From Lachnospiraceae bacterium (GTDB lineage: Bacteria > Bacillota > Clostridia > Lachnospirales > Lachnospiraceae): a stretch of 64,000 bases of DNA. The stretch's first letter is position 1, and every line of letters begins with the position of its first letter. The DNA lies in the NCBI GenBank assembly GCA_020860755.1, contig JAJBTQ010000033.1, positions 127,036-191,035 on the forward strand, read 5' to 3'. Below are positions 45,785 through 55,811 of the stretch, in pieces. A program made the position numbers and the translations under genes. Under the pieces are notes generated by a model. It was not told the origin of the DNA and did no database searches. It was given only the letters and a program-made list of their open reading frames with translations.

Positions 45785-45844
45785 GCCGTTTCCCGCCTGC
45801 CACGCCTTATACACATTTCCTGCCAGCTATCCCTTATACACAGG

Positions 45845-48423
45845 TCACTTTGTCTCCCGCACATACCCGCAGAGGGATTTCCCCGATTTAACATCGTTAT
45901 AATAATAGAGATCCTCCGGTTCCGACACATAAAAAATGTGGTTTAAGCTCTCCATGTCCGGACAGATCTGCGGAAAGACATTCGTGCAGTGCTCAAAAAA
46001 CTTCTCATTATAGATAAGCGTCCTGCGGTCATTCCAAATGGCGCTGTAGAAGATATCCGCCTCGACCAGATCCTGAAACAGATGGCTGCCGTAACTGAGC
46101 TCAGGCATGTAGCCGGCCCGGTTGTCCGATACCTCACAGATCCCGGCAAATCCGGAGATCGCGGCGAATGTCACGGGTACGCCGAGCTCCGGGGACGAGG
46201 TCCCGATGCGCCCCGGCGCCATCAGCATAAGGTGCTTATTCCGGTCGCGGTAGTACAGATTCAGCTTCCGCACAGCCTCGGCGATCTGCGGTTTTAATTG
46301 ATACGGATATTCATAGTAGCCGATCGGATCGATCTGCACGACGACATCGATCTTCGTCTTTCTGGAATTCCCCATGGAAGAATCCGTAAGGGAAAAGAAC
46401 GTATCTTCCTCCGGGATCTTTGGAATCTCCACCGGTCCGCCCTCCACCCCCATATAGAGGGAACGGCACTGGAGCAGATTGACGACAAAATTCCCATCCT
46501 CGTTTAAGTTCACCGTGTATTCGATGTCGACGGGATGCCCGTATACTTCGTCAAGCGCGTGCAGCATCCGCTGCATACAGGAGGTAAACTCCTGGTTTTC
46601 CAGCAGTTTCTGGCAGGTGACAAACCATACCTTCCGCCAGCTCTGCTTCCGCTTTAAAGAGGCCTCCGCCTCGTAATCCCGCTCCATCACAGCCAGCTTG
46701 TACCACTGGGGCAGGGTATCTGTGATCTCATCAAAGGTAAGAGTCTTAAATTGATTGTCGGAAAGATCCAGCACATCGATATTTCTCTGGGAATAGCGGT
46801 GCTTGTCAGCCGTTGAACTGTAGAGAGAAACGGTCGGTCGGTCCAGGCTGGCAAGCCGGGGATAGTCGTTTTCCGGGCGGTCCACAGCCCGCGTCCCCAG
46901 ACCCGCCACGATCCGCAGCAGTCCCGCAGACATATCCATATCTTTTCTCATCCGATAGACGCTTCTGCTGTAGCCGACGCCGGCGGCCGCGGGGAAAACA
47001 GATCCCCCCAGTGATCACCGGAAACTCTCTGTACCAAAACAGCCATCTGTTCATCCGAGTGCTCCAAGCCTCTCTGCCTGCGATACTCCAATGCCGAGGG
47101 ATCCATCGTGCTGGCGTACACAGTGCGAACGGCGGATTCAAAGGCTTCAAGGCGCTCTTCCGGGCTTCCCTGATTTACACAGAATACCGACTCATACTTT
47201 CCGGCAAACGCGTTGCTGAAGCCGTCCTCTAAAAAGCTGGAGGAGCGCACGATAAACGGTCTCCCTCCGAAGGTGTCCAGAAGGCTCCGGAACTTTGAAT
47301 GGATATCCGGCGGGAACTCTCCGGCCAGAAGTGCCTCACGCAGAGGCTCTGCCTCGGAGAAATATCCCTCCTCGGTGCGCTGGGCGATCCTCATCTCCCA
47401 ACAGTTGTTTGACACGATATAGCTGTAAAATACATCGGAACCGATGTAGTAGGAGTCGTGGGGTTCCATGTGACTTAAATACTCCGGCACTTTCGTCTCT
47501 ACGATCCGGCGTGCCAAAAGCATCCCACAGGCCTTTCCGCCGATACATCCGCTGCCCACCATGCGGTCGCGGAGCTTAAAATAATCGTCCGGCGTGAAAT
47601 ACTCCTTGATATGTTCACGGAGCTTCGGATCCCTCGTCATTGTGCTCTCGATGATCAGATCCCCCTCCTCCTCGGTAAACGTCCCTCTGTGATAATCCAG
47701 CCGCGCCAGGGCAAAGAAGCGGTCGTAGCTGTCTAAATTCTGGTCCTGGCTTTTGACTGCCGACTCCTCCACCAGGCGGTAATACTTGCTCATATCCACC
47801 CCGCTGTGGATCGTCTGGGCATCAAAATCGTTCCTGGAGCAGATATGTGGCAGAAACATATCCGGCGAGTTGCGGTTCCACACTTTGAGCGGCTGAACGT
47901 ACAGGTCATCCTCGGATGAATGCACGTTTAAGAGCAGCTGCGTGGTGTCCCGGATCTTGTCCACCGCATCGTAGGAATGGCGCCCCCGAAGCAGCGGAAA
48001 ATAAGCCACGGTATCAAGGACAAAAAGATAGGGGCAGGTCACGCGGAAAAAATTGCCCATCATCAGATCCGTATACCACACAGACTGAAGAGAGGACAGG
48101 CTGTCAAACACATAAAACGCGTCAAATCCTTCCTCCGTGATCCTGCTCCGGATGTCCGTCGTAAACGACTCAAATCCCTTGTTCGGGTCAAATTCATAGA
48201 TCTTTAAGCCGGGCTGAGGTGAAAGAAGCGGCTCATGGTCACCGAACCTCATATAGATCAGGTTTCTCCCGTCTGCGATGGCCTGATCGACAAAGAGGTT
48301 GGCAAAATGCTGAAACTCCGACAGTTCCGTCACCTGCCACACCACATTGTCTCCGAGGCGGATGGAATCCAGCATCTCATCCAGCCCGGAATGTCCGCTT
48401 AAGATTGGATCAAATGCACTCAT
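45845..48423 (-). pseudogene. PEP/pyruvate-binding (PPDK N-terminal) protein split by a one-base frameshift
   Basis: Two overlapping ORFs (46948-48423 and 45845-46951) together encode one protein of about 860 residues. The first part has a RecA/KaiC-like N-terminal domain without an obvious Walker A, then a PPDK ATP-binding domain (GGKACGMLLAR, FIVRSSSFLEDGFSNAFAGKYESV). It reads to DLFSP and then nonsense. The -1 frame continues sensibly as FPAAAGVGYSRSVYRMRKD into the second ORF (GLGTRAVDRPENDYPR). One T appears missing at the TTTTCCCC run (46991-46998). No phosphohistidine or PEP-barrel domain follows, so it is not a complete PEP synthase. ATG 48423 is preferred over the GTG at 48435. Confidence 0.82.
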
Positions 48424-48447
48424 AACTTTTTGCACCTTCTCCCCGGA

Positions 48448-49716
48448 TCAGGTAAGATCCGAAATATTGTCAAAGCAGTCAAATGTCGCAAAGTAATCTT
48501 TCGGCGTCTCCGCCCTGCGGATCAGCTCAAAGCTCCCGTCCGGCTTTAAGAGTATCTCCGCGGAACGAAGCCTCCCGTTGTAGTTATATCCCATGGAAAA
48601 ACCGTGCGCGCCGGCATCATGGATGATGAGATAATCTCCCATCTCGATCTTGGGCAGCATCCGGTCGATGGCGAACTTGTCGCAATTCTCGCACAAAGAG
48701 CCGACCACGTCATACTGATGATCGCACGCGGCATCTTCCTTTCCCGCCACCGTGATATGGTGGTAGGCACCGTAAACAGCCGGCCGCATCAGATTCGCCG
48801 CGCAGGCATCCACTCCGATATACTCTTTATAGGTATGCTTTTCGTGGATGGCCTGTGTTACCAGACAGCCGAAGGGAGCCAGCATGAACCGCCCCATTTC
48901 GGTGTAGATGTCCACATCGCCCATACCCGCGGGGACGAGCGTCTCCCGGTAGACCCGCTCCACTCCGGCGCCGATCGCGCGGATATCGTTCGGGGTCTCC
49001 TCCGGCCGGTAAGAAATGCCGACTCCGCCGGAGAGATTGATAAAGTCCATTTTCACTCCGGTCTTTTCCCGGATCTCTAAACACAGCTCAAACAGGGTCT
49101 TCGCAAGCGCCGGATAATAGTCATTGGTCACGGTATTGCTCACGAGAAACGCGTGAAGGCCGAAGCGCTTCACACCCTTCTCCTTTAAAATGCGGTATCC
49201 CTCTATGATCTGCTCCCTGGTAAACCCATACTTTGCGTCACCGGGATTGTCCATGATCCCGTTGCTGAGCTTATAAACTCCGCCCGGATTGTAGCGAAGG
49301 CAAAGCGTCTCGGGAAGAGTGCCGAGCAGGTCTTCCAGATAGGCGATATGGGTAAAATCGTCCAGATTGATGGTCGCACCGATCCGGTCGGCATAGATAA
49401 ACTCCTCCGGCGGGGTGTCATTGGAGGAAAACATGATCTCCTCCCCGCAAAAACCCAGCGAGTCAGAGAGCATCAGCTCCGTAAGCGAGGAGCAGTCCGT
49501 ACCGCATCCGCACTCCTTTAAGATCCGGATCAGGAAGGGGTTCGGATTCGCTTTCACCGCAAAATACTCGCGAAAGCCCGGATTCCAGGAAAACGCTTCG
49601 TTGACGGCCTTCGCGTTCTCCCGGATCCCGCTCTCATCATAGAGATGAAACGGAGTCGGATAAATCGCTGCGATCTCCTTTATCTTATCTTTTGTGACAA
49701 ATGTCTCTTTCTTCAT
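48448..49716 (-). CDS. lysA: Diaminopimelate decarboxylase
   Basis: This 422-residue PLP fold III decarboxylase has the lysine that binds PLP in YFAVKANPNPFL, the NLSGGVGISYRPEE phosphate-binding loop and the CENCDKFAIDR substrate loop. It makes lysine from meso-diaminopimelate. It is slightly divergent from standard LysA, so another D-amino acid or carboxynorspermidine-type substrate cannot be excluded. GAGG lies 8 bases before the ATG, and a promoter lies at 49783-49811. Confidence 0.85.
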   Translation of the reverse strand: MKKETFVTKDKIKEIAAIYPTPFHLYDESGIRENAKAVNEAFSWNPGFREYFAVKANPNPFLIRILKECGCGTDCSSLTELMLSDSLGFCGEEIMFSSNDTPPEEFIYADRIGATINLDDFTHIAYLEDLLGTLPETLCLRYNPGGVYKLSNGIMDNPGDAKYGFTREQIIEGYRILKEKGVKRFGLHAFLVSNTVTNDYYPALAKTLFELCLEIREKTGVKMDFINLSGGVGISYRPEETPNDIRAIGAGVERVYRETLVPAGMGDVDIYTEMGRFMLAPFGCLVTQAIHEKHTYKEYIGVDACAANLMRPAVYGAYHHITVAGKEDAACDHQYDVVGSLCENCDKFAIDRMLPKIEMGDYLIIHDAGAHGFSMGYNYNGRLRSAEILLKPDGSFELIRRAETPKDYFATFDCFDNISDLT

Positions 49717-49782
49717 CTTTTCATCCTCTTAAAGATACCACAGCGCCGCCTGCGGCCGCCGCGGAATGGCTTCGTCCAAGTA

Positions 49783-49811
49783 ATAATATACACAAAATAC
49801 GGGCTTCCCGC
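49783..49811 (-). promoter_or_regulatory. Promoter of lysA
   Basis: TTGCGG and TATATT on the minus strand are separated by 17 bases, about 66 bases before lysA. The 265-base gap upstream holds this promoter and the blaI terminator; I see no lysine riboswitch or T-box. Confidence 0.5.
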
Positions 49812-49831
49812 AACAAAAAATCCCGTAAAAT

Positions 49832-49863
49832 AAAAAAGGACCGTCTCGCGTGCGGGACGTCCT
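49832..49863 (-). terminator. Terminator of the blaI-like gene
   Basis: A G+C-rich imperfect hairpin (GGACGTC.../...GACGGTCC) is followed on the minus strand by TTTTTTATTTT. It lies about 120 bases past the repressor gene and before the lysA promoter. Confidence 0.6.
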
Positions 49864-49981
49864 GTCTATATGTGAAGTCGGGTCTAATAAGATAGGCGTT
49901 TTTGGTCTTATAATGCGCCTCCTCACGGAAGGCACATTAAAGGGATAATCTGTTTTTGCAGCTTAAAGCCGCTCATTCAGC

Positions 49982-50392
49982 TTATGCCGGGCAGATCGGA
50001 TTCTCCTCCAACTTGTCCAGCAGGATCCTCATGTCACAGATCTCATCTGCTGAAATCGAATGTACATTGCAGATCGCAGCAACCATTGCTGGAAGTTTTC
50101 CGTCGAACCAGAAATTCATTTCTTCTTTCATCAGCATCTGTTTATACAGATCCTCGTCTTTCTCAGCATGCGCAAATGAGGCACGACCAACCCGGTATGT
50201 ACTCACATAACCTTTGTCGGCCAGCTTCTTTAAGAATGTGACCATCGTCGTCCGTGCGTAGTCCTTGGAATAGGACTCCATCATTTTCACGATCAACTCC
50301 TGTACGGCGATGTCTTCATCCGCATCCCAGATCAGCTTCATGATCATCGTCTCACATGCGCTGAGCTCTCTGGCTTTGTTTTGTTTGCTCAT
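49982..50392 (-). CDS. BlaI/MecI/CopY-family repressor
   Basis: This 136-residue winged-helix protein has the family pattern LSACETMIMKLIWDADEDIAVQELI and YARTTMVTFLKKLADKGYVSTYRVGRASF. Relatives repress beta-lactamase or copper genes and are usually paired with a BlaR1-type membrane protease. None is present here, so its signal is unknown. It probably regulates itself through the inverted repeat at 50496-50524. The ribosome site AGGA is close to the ATG. Confidence 0.9.
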   Translation of the reverse strand: MSKQNKARELSACETMIMKLIWDADEDIAVQELIVKMMESYSKDYARTTMVTFLKKLADKGYVSTYRVGRASFAHAEKDEDLYKQMLMKEEMNFWFDGKLPAMVAAICNVHSISADEICDMRILLDKLEENPICPA

Positions 50393-50465
50393 AGTCTTCC
50401 TGTTAATCCTCCTGTCTGAAGAGACCCATTCCCTTCTGAAACGATTACTGTTGCATTGCCTTCAA

Positions 50466-50494
50466 ACCATAGCATACTATTGCCTCTTTGCCAA
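50466..50494 (-). promoter_or_regulatory. Promoter of the blaI-like gene
   Basis: TTGGCA and TATGGT on the minus strand are separated by 17 bases. The adjacent palindrome just upstream of -35 suits autoregulation. Confidence 0.5.
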
Positions 50495-50495
50495 C

Positions 50496-50524
50496 CGAAT
50501 TTTGAAAGAAAGTTGCAAAATTCG
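50496..50524. promoter_or_regulatory. Inverted repeat next to the blaI promoter
   Basis: A perfect 9-bp inverted repeat CGAATTTTG/CAAAATTCG is separated by 11 bases and ends one base from the -35 box. It is a good candidate operator for the BlaI-like protein, though it does not match the TACA-TGTA core of staphylococcal BlaI sites. Confidence 0.5.
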
Positions 50525-50562
50525 CCACAAATTTTTTGAGGTATTTTGTGCTGAAAACACGA

Positions 50563-50600
50563 AGCTGCCGACCGGCCAAAAAACGTAAGCCGGCGCGGCA
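50563..50600. other. G+C-rich hairpin in the blaI-tRNA gap
   Basis: A long imperfect hairpin CTGCCG.CCGGC/GCCGG.CGGCAG lies in the 318-base gap between blaI and tRNA-Thr. There is no convincing T tail. The rest of the gap also has a perfect 12-base palindrome CGTGTTAACACG at 50645-50656. No ORF or RNA family is recognised. Confidence 0.5.
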
Positions 50601-50663
50601 GTCCCTGTTATGTTTACTCCTATCAATTGTTTGCGGTATCGGTGCGTGTTAACACGTAAAAGA

Positions 50664-50704
50664 AAATCTCCGGGATTGCTTTAAAAAGGCAATCCCGGAG
50701 ATTT
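50664..50704 (-). terminator. Terminator of tRNA-Thr (and sigH)
   Basis: The perfect 16-bp stem AAATCTCCGGGATTGC with its complement and a 9-base loop is followed on the minus strand by TCTTTTA. It is the strongest hairpin in the region and follows the tRNA by 6 bases. Confidence 0.82.
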
Positions 50705-50710
50705 CGTTCC

Positions 50711-50782
50711 AGCTGATGACGAGATTTGAACTCGTGACCCCTTCCTTACCAAGGAAGTGCTCTACCCCTGAGCCACATCAGC
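50711..50782 (-). tRNA. tRNA-Thr (anticodon GGT)
   Basis: A 72-base cloverleaf has acceptor stem GCTGATG/CATCAGC, D arm GGCTC/GAGC, anticodon stem CTTCC/GGAAG with loop TTGGTAA (anticodon GGT), T arm ACGAG/CTCGT and discriminator T, as in other Firmicute tRNA-Thr. CCA is not encoded. It lies 44 bases after sigH and may be on the same transcript. Confidence 0.95.
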
Positions 50783-50826
50783 CTGCGCCAGTTTTTGCTG
50801 ACTTAATGAATATACAATATTGACAA

Positions 50827-51426
50827 TTAAAAGTCAATGAAATCCTGCACCTTTCCGCGGATCCGCTGCAGGGCATTGTCGATGGACTTCTCCGGTCGGT
50901 TCATCACATCGGCGATCGCGCGATAGCTCATCCCTTCCAGGTAGTAGTCCAAGACAGTCTTCTCCAGCGGACTTAAGCGGTCGCGGATCCGGGACAGGAA
51001 ATCCTCCAGGCTCTCCCGGTCGATGAACATCTGCTCCGGATTCCTGTCATTAGCCGCTGCATTAAACTCCAAAAATGTACCCTCCGAGTCGGAGTCTCCC
51101 CCTGAGAGGGAGATATAGGAGTTAAGCGGTGTGTGCTTTTTTCGCGCCGCCGCCTCGATGGCGGTGTAGAGCTGTCTGCTGATGCACAGCTCCGCGAAAT
51201 GATAGAAGCTGCCGGCTCCCGGCTCATAGTCGCGGGCGGCTTTAAACAGCCCGATCATCCCCTCCTGGATCAGGTCATCATTGTCTCCGCCGAGCAAAAA
51301 GAGAGCATTCGCCTTCTTTCGGACCAGATATTTATATTTTTCCATCAGGTAATCCATCACCTGGGAATCCCCGTCGCGCAGGAGAAGGATCAGCTCATCA
51401 TCGGTTAGTTCGGAATAGTTGCTCAC
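50827..51426 (-). CDS. sigH: RNA polymerase sporulation sigma factor SigH
   Basis: This 199-residue sigma-70 family protein has region 2 (DDLIQEGMIGLFKAARDYEPGAGSFYHFAELCISRQ) and region 4 (LSPLEKTVLDYYLEGMSYRAIADVMNRPEKSIDNALQRIR). SigH drives early sporulation and stationary-phase genes. The start is GTG with GAGG 9 bases upstream, overlapping the rlmB stop by 4 bases (GTGA). Its place after cysS-mrnC-rlmB is the classic Firmicute order and supports a spore-forming lineage. Confidence 0.94.
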   Translation of the reverse strand: MSNYSELTDDELILLLRDGDSQVMDYLMEKYKYLVRKKANALFLLGGDNDDLIQEGMIGLFKAARDYEPGAGSFYHFAELCISRQLYTAIEAAARKKHTPLNSYISLSGGDSDSEGTFLEFNAAANDRNPEQMFIDRESLEDFLSRIRDRLSPLEKTVLDYYLEGMSYRAIADVMNRPEKSIDNALQRIRGKVQDFIDF

Positions 51427-52169
51427 GACGTCAATCCTCTCTGTCTCACGATCTCATAGGCCAGAACCCCTGCCGCAACCGAGGCGTTGAGCGACTCGAT
51501 CTCGCCCCGCACCGGGATGGAGGCGATATAATCACAGCTTTCTTTTACCAGGCGGCTGACTCCCTCCCCCTCGTTCCCGATCACAAGTCCGATCGGTCCG
51601 GTTAGGTTCAGACTGTACATGGCATCCCCGTCCGTGTCGGCGCACACAAACCAGATGCCCTGGTCCTTTAGCCTCTCTATCTCATTAGTCAGGTTTGTCA
51701 CCTTCGCCACCGGCGTGTAGTTAAGCGCTCCGGAGGAAGCCTTGGCCACCACCGCAGTCAGTCCGACGGCACGTCGCTTCGGAATGATGACTCCGTGTGC
51801 CCCCGCCAGGTTCGCGGTCCGGATAATGGCGCCCAGATTGTGGGGATCCTCGATCCCGTCCAAAAGAATCAAAAACGGATCCTCGCCCTTTTCATCTGCG
51901 CGGGCAAGGATCTCGTCCACCGTGGCATAGCCGTAAGCTGCTGCGAAGGCGATGACGCCCTGGTGCTTTTTGGTCTCGGAGATCTGATCCAGCCGTTCTT
52001 TCGTGACAAAGGAAAGGATCGTTCCCTGCCGCTTGGCTTCCCTCACGATCGTGCGGATCGATCCCTCCTGCGCGCCGTCAAGCACATATAGTTTATCAAT
52101 GGTCTTGCCGGAGCGGAACGCCTCCAGGACGGCATTCCTCCCCTCTATCCTAAGCTCTTGTGTTTCCAT
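51423..52169 (-). CDS. rlmB: 23S rRNA (guanosine-2-prime-O)-methyltransferase RlmB
   Basis: This 248-residue SPOUT methyltransferase has IEGRNAVLEAFRSG at the start and the SAM knot motifs LDGIEDPHNLGAIIRTANLAG, LVIGNEGEGVSRLV and IPVRGEIESLNASVAAGVLAYE. ATG 52169 has GAGG 8 bases upstream; the track start adds residues inside mrnC. Confidence 0.95.
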   Translation of the reverse strand: METQELRIEGRNAVLEAFRSGKTIDKLYVLDGAQEGSIRTIVREAKRQGTILSFVTKERLDQISETKKHQGVIAFAAAYGYATVDEILARADEKGEDPFLILLDGIEDPHNLGAIIRTANLAGAHGVIIPKRRAVGLTAVVAKASSGALNYTPVAKVTNLTNEIERLKDQGIWFVCADTDGDAMYSLNLTGPIGLVIGNEGEGVSRLVKESCDYIASIPVRGEIESLNASVAAGVLAYEIVRQRGLTS

Positions 52170-52179
52170 CTTAAAGTCC

Positions 52180-52667
52180 TCATGCATCCGTGTGATCTGC
52201 GAAATCAGCAGTCTCTGCCGCGCCGATCCCGTCAAGGCCCGCACCGATCAGATACAGCATCCGCTTTGTCTGTCCGGTCAGATACAGATATCCCATCAGG
52301 GTCTCAAAGCCGGTCGCCGTGTGATAGGCCTCCGGCGATGCGTTCTTCGCCATTGTCTGAGGCTTCGCGTTTTTTCCCCGCCGGTAGAAGTCCTGCTCCT
52401 CCTCCGACAGTTCCGGCAGGATCACTTCGATCAGTTCCGCCTGAGACTCTGCTCTTACAAGGTGGCTGGTATGCGCGTGAAGCCGGCCGGGCTTCGCGTT
52501 CCCGCGCCCCACGATAAGGGAGCGGATCACAAGCTCATATACGCCGTCCCCAATAAACGCAAGGGTTAAGGGAGAGTACGTGCGCAGATCCACATCCTGC
52601 ATCTTATAGTACTCCCGTATTTCCTCAAAAAATCCGTCTGATCCTTTTTCCGTCCCGCCTGTGCCTG

Positions 52668-52683
<16 letters not shown>
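52180..52683 (-). CDS. mrnC: Mini-ribonuclease III MrnC
   Basis: This 167-residue RNase III-like catalytic domain without a dsRNA-binding domain has TLAFIGDGVYELVIRSLIVGRG and ASPEAYHTATGFETLMGYLYLTG. It matures 23S rRNA ends in Gram-positive bacteria. It overlaps the cysS stop by 16 bases. Confidence 0.93.
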
Positions 52684-54074
<1,391 letters not shown>

Positions 54075-54106
54075 AATAAAATCTCCGCGCTCCTTTCGGC
54101 CGCTTG

Positions 54107-55201
54107 TCAGTGTCTGCAGCAAACTTCCCTCGAGATCTCGTTCATCTCGTCCATCTTTTCTTCTATGTCAAGTGTAAGATAAAACTGATTGACCGCGCGG
54201 TAGAGGTTCTGCTGTTCATCCGAAAAATCGGTTGCGCTCTGCTCTCCGTTTAAATAGTCCGTCAGATAACGGACGCCGTGTTCATATGTAACAAGCCAGA
54301 CTGCATAGTTGATCAGCTCCCACTCTTTCTCGCTTAAGACCCGCCCCATCTCCTCCGCATATCCGCGAAGGATACACTGATACAGATCCATATCCAGTTC
54401 AATGTCACCGGACTTCTCGTCCTCGTTCGCAGTGGCAGCTCCGGTCCGCACCGCCTCGCCGAAATCGAGGATCGACACGCCCGGCATCACGGTGTCCAGA
54501 TCGATGAGACAGATCGCCTTGCCTGTAACGGGATCAACGAGTATGTTCTTGTAATGCGGGTCGTTGTGCGTTACCCTAAGCTGGATCTCCCCCGCATCGA
54601 CTGCCTCTGTGATATAGCTGATCTGTTCAGAACGGTTTAAGACAAAACGGATCTGCTCCTGACAGTCTGCCGTGCGGAAGCAGATATCCGAACGGACGGA
54701 ATCGGTAAACGCGCGCACGATCTTTTTCATGTCGTGCATCTTCGGCACCGTATAGGAGAGCTGATTGGTCGGGAAATCGCGCAGTCTGCGGTGGAATTGT
54801 CCCACGATCCTTCCGACCTCATATCCCGCTTCCGGAGAGGCCGGTTTTTTCATCGCCTTTCCACACTGGATCATGCGGTACAGCCTGAAATAGCTGCCGC
54901 GCTCCGTCTGCAGGAGCAGATTGCCGGACGTCGTCCGGATAAAGTGCAGGGTCTCAAGGTCCGGATCCCGCCCTTCCTCCTCGATCACATCGCGCAGATA
55001 CTCCGTCACGAGAGCGACGTTGTTCATCACCTCGGTCGGATACTTAAATACAACGTGATTCATCTCCTGTAGGACATAGTGCTCCCCGCCGCAGTCGACC
55101 TCAAATGTGTGGTTGACCGTGCCGTGCCCCAGCGTCGTGACTTCCGTGATCTCTCCGTCTATCTGAAACTTTCGGATGATCTCCTCAAACTGTGTCATGT
55201 T
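54107..55201 (-). CDS. N-acetylhexosamine 1-kinase-like phosphotransferase
   Basis: This 364-residue aminoglycoside phosphotransferase-fold kinase closely follows the NahK pattern: [22 protein letters not shown], the catalytic [13 protein letters not shown] and the metal-binding [25 protein letters not shown]. NahK phosphorylates GlcNAc/GalNAc released from host glycans in bifidobacteria. Its catalytic loop has PH where NahK typically has TK, so another sugar is possible. ATG 55201 has AGGAG 5 bases upstream and overlaps the ispF end by 7 bases. Confidence 0.75.
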   Translation of the reverse strand, partial: NMTQFEEIIRKFQIDGEITEVTTLGHGTVNHTFEVDCGGEHYVLQEMNHVVFKYPTEVMNNVALVTEYLRDVIEEEGRDPDLETLHFIRTTSGNLLLQTERGSYFRLYRMIQCGKAMKKPASPEAGYEVGRIVGQFHRRLRDFPTNQLSYTVPKMHDMKKIVRAFTDSVRSDICFRTADCQEQIRFVLNRSEQISYITEAVDAGEIQLRVTHNDPHYKNILVDPVTGKAICLIDLDTVMPGVSILDFGEAVRTGAATANEDEKSGDIELDMDLYQCILRGYAEEMGRVLSEKEWELINYAVWLVTYEHGVRYLTDYLNGEQSATDFSDEQQNLYRAVNQFYLTLDIEEKMDEMNEISREVCCRH

Positions 55202-55671
55202 ATCTCCTCTAACAGGCACACCGCGTAGGCTGCCATTCCCTCTTCGCTCCCGGTAAACCCGAGCTCCTCCTCCGTCGTCGCCTTGACATTGACCCGGCTT
55301 ATTTCGACTCCCAGGGTCTTGGCGATGTTTTGCTCCATCTGATCAATATACGGGGCAAGCCTGGGACGCTGTGCGACAACGGTCGCATCGATGTTCCCGA
55401 CCTCAAAGCGGGCCTCCCCGATCATCTCTCCCACTTTGGCCAGCAGCTTAAGACTTGAAATGTCCTCGTAGTGCGGATCCGTGTCCGGAAAATGTCGTCC
55501 GATGTCCCCCAGGGCCGCCGCGCCGAGCAGTGCGTCCATCACGGCGTGCAGCAAAACATCCGCATCAGAATGCCCGTCAAGGCCCTCTTCATGCGGGAGC
55601 ACAACCCCGCCCAGGACTAATCGTCTGCCCTTTTTAAGCCTGTGTACATCATATCCCATGCCGATCCTCAT
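55195..55671 (-). CDS. ispF: 2-C-methyl-D-erythritol 2,4-cyclodiphosphate synthase
   Basis: This 158-residue enzyme has GMGYDVHRL (metal-binding D and H), [26 protein letters not shown] and the [13 protein letters not shown] tail. It makes MEcPP in the MEP pathway, matching dxs and ispA in this window. The track start adds 15 residues; ATG 55671 has GGAGG 9 bases upstream. Confidence 0.96.
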   Translation of the reverse strand: MRIGMGYDVHRLKKGRRLVLGGVVLPHEEGLDGHSDADVLLHAVMDALLGAAALGDIGRHFPDTDPHYEDISSLKLLAKVGEMIGEARFEVGNIDATVVAQRPRLAPYIDQMEQNIAKTLGVEISRVNVKATTEEELGFTGSEEGMAAYAVCLLEEIT

Positions 55672-55763
55672 CGCGGCAACCCTCCAAATCGCATATTTGA
55701 TGTTAGTGTAACACACTTTTTCGGAATGGTCACTAGATAATGCAGGATTGACGTTTTAGAATT

Positions 55764-55800
55764 CACAAAATTAACATTTTTTAGGGATTGACATTTTGTG
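55764..55800. promoter_or_regulatory. Inverted repeat before the FUSC gene
   Basis: Perfect 8-bp arms CACAAAAT/ATTTTGTG sit just before the GTGAGG ribosome site of the FUSC-like gene. The right arm partly belongs to a second copy of the direct repeat GGATTGACRTTTT, seen at 55745 and 55784. It is a possible operator or translation-control hairpin. Confidence 0.4.
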
Positions 55801-55811
55801 AGGTTCTCCCT

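Noticed and set aside
45805-45845. Tn5/Nextera mosaic-end contamination suggested by CTTATACACAT
   Set aside because: Only 11 of 19 bases match at one copy and fewer at the other; the rest of the mosaic end is missing.
46985-47005. Programmed ribosomal frameshift at TTTTCCCC
   Set aside because: The run does not form an X-XXY-YYZ slippery heptamer in the reading frame, and no downstream stimulator is evident; a lost T is simpler.
49717-49981. Lysine riboswitch or T-box upstream of lysA
   Set aside because: I could not find the conserved lysine-riboswitch core or a T-box sequence; only a promoter and the blaI terminator are visible.
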